Below, piece by piece: positions 61,392-64,000 of a DNA stretch of 64,000 nucleotides. The DNA is taken from contig NZ_CP061177.1 in the NCBI RefSeq assembly GCF_017355405.1, forward strand, positions 1,347,001 through 1,411,000. The letters are read 5' to 3'. Both the position numbers and the translations under genes were made by a program. Each line of letters opens with the position of its first letter. The stretch's first letter is position 1. The DNA comes from Roseomonas haemaphysalidis. Lineage in GTDB: Bacteria; Pseudomonadota; Alphaproteobacteria; Acetobacterales; Acetobacteraceae. The notes beneath the pieces are model-generated. The model was not told the DNA's origin. It did no database searches and saw nothing but the letters and a program-made list of their open reading frames with translations.

Positions 61392-62369
61392 ATGAAAAGA
61401 TCCGAGTTCCTGAAGGCCGCCCTCGCGGTCCTGGCCTGCGGCGGGGCGATCCCCGCCGCCCTGGCCGCGGAGGAATACCCCGCCCGCCCGGTGAAGCTGG
61501 TGTCCGGCTTCGCCCCGGGCGGCGGCACCGACATCCTGGGGCGTATCGTCGCGCAGCGGTTCAGCGAGCTGTGGCGCGGCAACATGCTGGTCGAGAACCG
61601 CAGCGGCGCGTCGGGCAGCGTCGGCGCCGCCTATGCGGCGCGCTCCGCCCCGGATGGCTACACGGTGCTGCTGGCGCCCAATTCCTACACCATCACGCCG
61701 CATGTGCAGCCCAACCCGGGCTTCGACATCCTGCGCGACTTCGCGCCGGTCGGCATGATCGCCACCTCGCCGCTGGTGCTGGCGGTGAACCCGAAGCTGC
61801 CGGTGCGCACGGTGGCCGAGCTGATTGCCTATGCCAAGGCGCATCCGCGCGAGCTGAACCAGGGCAGCGCGGGCTCGGCCACCGCGCCGCACCTGGCGGG
61901 CGAGTTGTTCAACCTGATGGCGGGCACCACCATCGCGCATGTGCCGTATCGCGGCTCCGGCCCGGCGGTGACGGCGCAGCTGGCCAACGAGGTGCAGCTG
62001 TCCTTCGGCCCGCTGAATGCCATCGAGGGCTTCGTACGGGACGGGGCGCTGCGCGTCATCGCCGTGCTCGGCGCGGAGCGCTACGCCGGCTTGCCGGACG
62101 TGCCGACGGTGGCCGAAAGCGGGTTGCCGGATTACGCGGTGGACCTGTGGTATGCGCTGCTCGTGCCCGCTGGCACACCCGCGCCCATCGTCAGCAAGCT
62201 GAACGCCGACCTCAACCGCCTGCTGGCCGAGGAAGCAACGCGGCGCAGCCTGTACGAGAAGGGCTTCGTCACCGCCCCCGGCACGCCTGCCGCCCTGGCC
62301 GATGTCATCCGCGCCGACTTCGCGCGCTGGAAGTCGGTGACGGAGCGCGTCGAGATCAAGCTGGATTGA
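61392..62369 (+). CDS. Bug/TctC-family periplasmic solute receptor
   Basis: 325 residues. Signal peptide (KRSEFLKAALAVLACGGAIP) cleaved near residue 25. Bug motifs: KLVSGFAPGGGTDILGRIVA, MLVENRSGASGSVGAAYAAR, DGYTVLLAPN and NQGSAGSATAPHLAGELFN. Ribosome site GGGAGGAAG. It is in the long operon started by the ligase; no TctAB is seen. Confidence 0.9.
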   Translation: MKRSEFLKAALAVLACGGAIPAALAAEEYPARPVKLVSGFAPGGGTDILGRIVAQRFSELWRGNMLVENRSGASGSVGAAYAARSAPDGYTVLLAPNSYTITPHVQPNPGFDILRDFAPVGMIATSPLVLAVNPKLPVRTVAELIAYAKAHPRELNQGSAGSATAPHLAGELFNLMAGTTIAHVPYRGSGPAVTAQLANEVQLSFGPLNAIEGFVRDGALRVIAVLGAERYAGLPDVPTVAESGLPDYAVDLWYALLVPAGTPAPIVSKLNADLNRLLAEEATRRSLYEKGFVTAPGTPAALADVIRADFARWKSVTERVEIKLD

Positions 62370-62373
62370 ACGC

Positions 62374-63327
62374 ATGACCCCCATCTCCCTCGATGCCGTG
62401 GACTTCACCGCGCGGGACCTGTCGCGCCCCGAATGTGTGCTGGCGCTGCGGAACGGCACGCTCTTCGTTTCGGACAAGCGCGGCGGCATCACGCGCATCG
62501 CGCCCGATGGGGCACAGGTGCTGCTGGGGCAGGGGCCGGTGGTGCCGAACGGCATCGCGCTGCTGCGCGATGGCAGCTTCGCCATCGCCAACCTGTCGGA
62601 TTCCGGCGGCGTGTGGCGGCTGGCGCCGGACGGCACGCTGCGACAGGAGATCGACAGCATCGCCGGCCGGCGTCTCGGCAGCGTCAACTTCGTGCGCACG
62701 GACCGGCAGGGGCGGCTGTGGATCTGCGTCAGCACGCTGCGCCCGGGCGAGGACCAGTACCGCACCGACATCGCCGACGGCTTCATAGCCCTGCGCGACG
62801 AGCGGGGCATCCGCGTGGTGGCGGAAGGCCTGTGCTGGACCAACGAATGCCTGCCGGACGAGGATGCCGGCTGCCTCTACGTCAACGAGACCTTCGGCCG
62901 CCGCCTGACGCGCTTCAGCATGGACGCCGACGGTACGTTGAGCGATCGCGTGACCGTCGCGACCTTCGGCCATGGCGACTACCCGGACGGGCTGACGCAG
63001 GATGCGGAGGGCGGCCTCTGGGTGGTCAGCGTCGGCAGCAACCGCCTGATCCGCGTGGCGCCGGACGGCACCCGGCAGGTGATGCTGGAGGACAGCGATG
63101 CGGCGCATCTGGAGGCGCTGGAACAGTCGCTGCAGGCCAAGCGCCTGACCCGGCCGATGATCCACGAGGCGCGCTCCAAGCGCCTGCGCAACATCAGCAG
63201 CCTAGCCTTCAGCGGGCCGGATCTGCGCACCGGTCTGATGGGCAGTCTGGCGGGCGATGCGCTGGCGCGCTTCGCCGCACCCGTGGCTGGCAAGCCGCCG
63301 GTGCAATGGGACTGGTCAACACCCTAG
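62374..63327 (+). CDS. SMP-30/gluconolactonase-like beta-propeller hydrolase
   Basis: 317 residues. SMP-30/gluconolaconase/LRE family: NGIALLRDGSFAIANLSDSG, LGSVNFVRTDRQGRLWICVS, GLCWTNECLPDEDAGCLYVN and DGLTQDAEGGLWVVSVGSNR. The metal-site Asn and Asp of six-bladed propeller lactonases fit TNE and the DG repeats. It may open a lactone in the pathway. The ATG lies four bases after the Bug stop. Confidence 0.88.
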   Translation: MTPISLDAVDFTARDLSRPECVLALRNGTLFVSDKRGGITRIAPDGAQVLLGQGPVVPNGIALLRDGSFAIANLSDSGGVWRLAPDGTLRQEIDSIAGRRLGSVNFVRTDRQGRLWICVSTLRPGEDQYRTDIADGFIALRDERGIRVVAEGLCWTNECLPDEDAGCLYVNETFGRRLTRFSMDADGTLSDRVTVATFGHGDYPDGLTQDAEGGLWVVSVGSNRLIRVAPDGTRQVMLEDSDAAHLEALEQSLQAKRLTRPMIHEARSKRLRNISSLAFSGPDLRTGLMGSLAGDALARFAAPVAGKPPVQWDWSTP

Positions 63328-63342
63328 GCCGGTCAGGAAGGC

Positions 63343-63378
63343 TTGAATGGCCCGGCTGTCTTGATATACTGACCAGTA
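63343..63378 (+). promoter_or_regulatory. Promoter with overlapping TetR-type operator (box 5) before the last Bug gene
   Basis: TTGAAT at 63343-63348, a 16-base spacer, TATACT at 63365-63370, a near-consensus -10. The box TACTGACCAGTA at 63367-63378 is identical to box 4 and overlaps the -10. The next gene starts at 63422 with GGAGG upstream. Confidence 0.65.
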
Positions 63379-63421
63379 ATAAAAAATAATGGCAGGTATA
63401 TCCTGCCCGGAGGATTGCCCC

Positions 63422-64000
63422 ATGCAGCCCGGCTCCGTCATTCCGGTTCCGTTCGGCCGCCGCGCCGCGCTCGCGGGGGCCGCCGCATTGCTGGCCACCC
63501 CGGCGCTGGCGCAGCCGCGCGCCGCCGGCCCGATCCGCTTGGTGGTCGGCTTCCCGCCCGGCGGCTCCGGCGACATCTTCGCGCGCCTGGTGGCGGACCC
63601 GCTGCGCGAGGAGCTGGGCCGCACCGTGATCGTCGAGAACCGCCCCGGCGCGGGCGGGCTGACGGCGGCGGAATACGCGCTGCGGGCGCCGGCCGACGGA
63701 TCGGTGCTGATGATGCACACCGGCTCCTCCGCCGTCTCGGCGCCGATCGCCCGCAAGGTGCCGCCCTACGACCCGGTGCACGACTTCTCCTGGGTAGCCC
63801 TGCTGTCCGAGGCGCCCTTCGCCCTGGCGCTCAACCCGCGCCTGCCGGCCACCGACTTGAAGGGCTTCATCGCCTACGCCAAGGCCCGGCCGGGGCAGCT
63901 TTCCTACAGCAGCGCCGGCATCGGCACGACGGTGCATCTGGCGGCCGAGGCCTTCAACGATGCCGCCGGCATCCAGGTGCTGCACATCCCTTACCAGGGC
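63422..64000 (+). CDS. Bug/TctC-family periplasmic solute receptor, N-terminal part
   Basis: 193 codons visible; it runs past the end of the window. Signal peptide (FGRRAALAGAAALLATPALA) cleaved near residue 31. Bug motifs: RLVVGFPPGGSGDIFARLVA, VIVENRPGAGGLTAAEYALR, and YSSAGIGTTVHLAAEAFNDA, the ligand-contacting region. A GGAGG ribosome site lies eight bases before the ATG. It has its own promoter and box 5, and so probably starts a new unit in the TetR regulon. Confidence 0.92.
   Translation, partial: MQPGSVIPVPFGRRAALAGAAALLATPALAQPRAAGPIRLVVGFPPGGSGDIFARLVADPLREELGRTVIVENRPGAGGLTAAEYALRAPADGSVLMMHTGSSAVSAPIARKVPPYDPVHDFSWVALLSEAPFALALNPRLPATDLKGFIAYAKARPGQLSYSSAGIGTTVHLAAEAFNDAAGIQVLHIPYQG

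Overview
The window looks like a chromosomal segment of a high-GC alphaproteobacterium, most likely Acetobacteraceae and Roseomonas-like. The grounds are the very GC-rich coding style, the ftsE-ftsX pair divergent from an MJ0042-type zinc-ribbon protein, the ffh-rpsP-rimM-trmD-rplS operon, and several orphan Bug-type solute receptors. The taxonomic call is inference. Both ends cut genes: a YdcF-like protein at base 1 and a Bug receptor at base 64000.

Layout. 1-9.4 kb holds ydcF-ftsX-ftsE, the zinc-ribbon protein, an orphan TRAP receptor, an Asp/Asn beta-hydroxylase-like enzyme, uppP, a phytase-like esterase, and a stomatin/NfeD pair. 9.44-11.0 kb is an AT-rich island with two overlapping, unrecognised minus-strand genes. 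One carries a HEPN-type RNxxxH motif, and the two share a duplicated winged-helix-like domain. This is the best candidate here for an undescribed (possibly defence or toxin) system. 11-38 kb is mainly housekeeping: argG, tadA, a MarR-controlled aromatic hydroxylase operon, rluB-type pseudouridine synthase, rsmD, serA, an ABC-type capsule export locus (kpsM, T, E, D plus kpsC), csbD, the ffh/rplS operon, leuC-leuD-leuB and tRNA-Arg(ACG).

38.7-64 kb is a catabolic island for a CoA-activated, probably methyl-branched or aromatic/alicyclic carboxylate. It holds an AMP-dependent ligase, an LCAD-type acyl-CoA dehydrogenase, a CaiB-type CoA transferase, an alpha-methylacyl-CoA racemase-like protein, three thiolase-like proteins with two DUF35 partners, a zinc alcohol dehydrogenase, a cyclase-family hydrolase, a DszA/NtaA-type flavin monooxygenase, a cupin, an SMP-30 hydrolase, a LivFGHM-type ABC importer with two receptors, and three Bug receptors. 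One TetR gene sits inside it. Five copies of a 12-bp palindromic box (TACYRAYCRGTA) lie in front of transcription units here, and two of the promoters have identical geometry, which suggests a single TetR regulon.

Two families of paired inverted intergenic palindromes are scattered through the window. Family A has a GAATTC-centred palindrome (five pairs). Family B has CCAGGGGC-type palindromes (three pairs and one lone end beside the AT-rich island). They behave like MITE- or REP-like elements. One supplies the 3' end of tadA.
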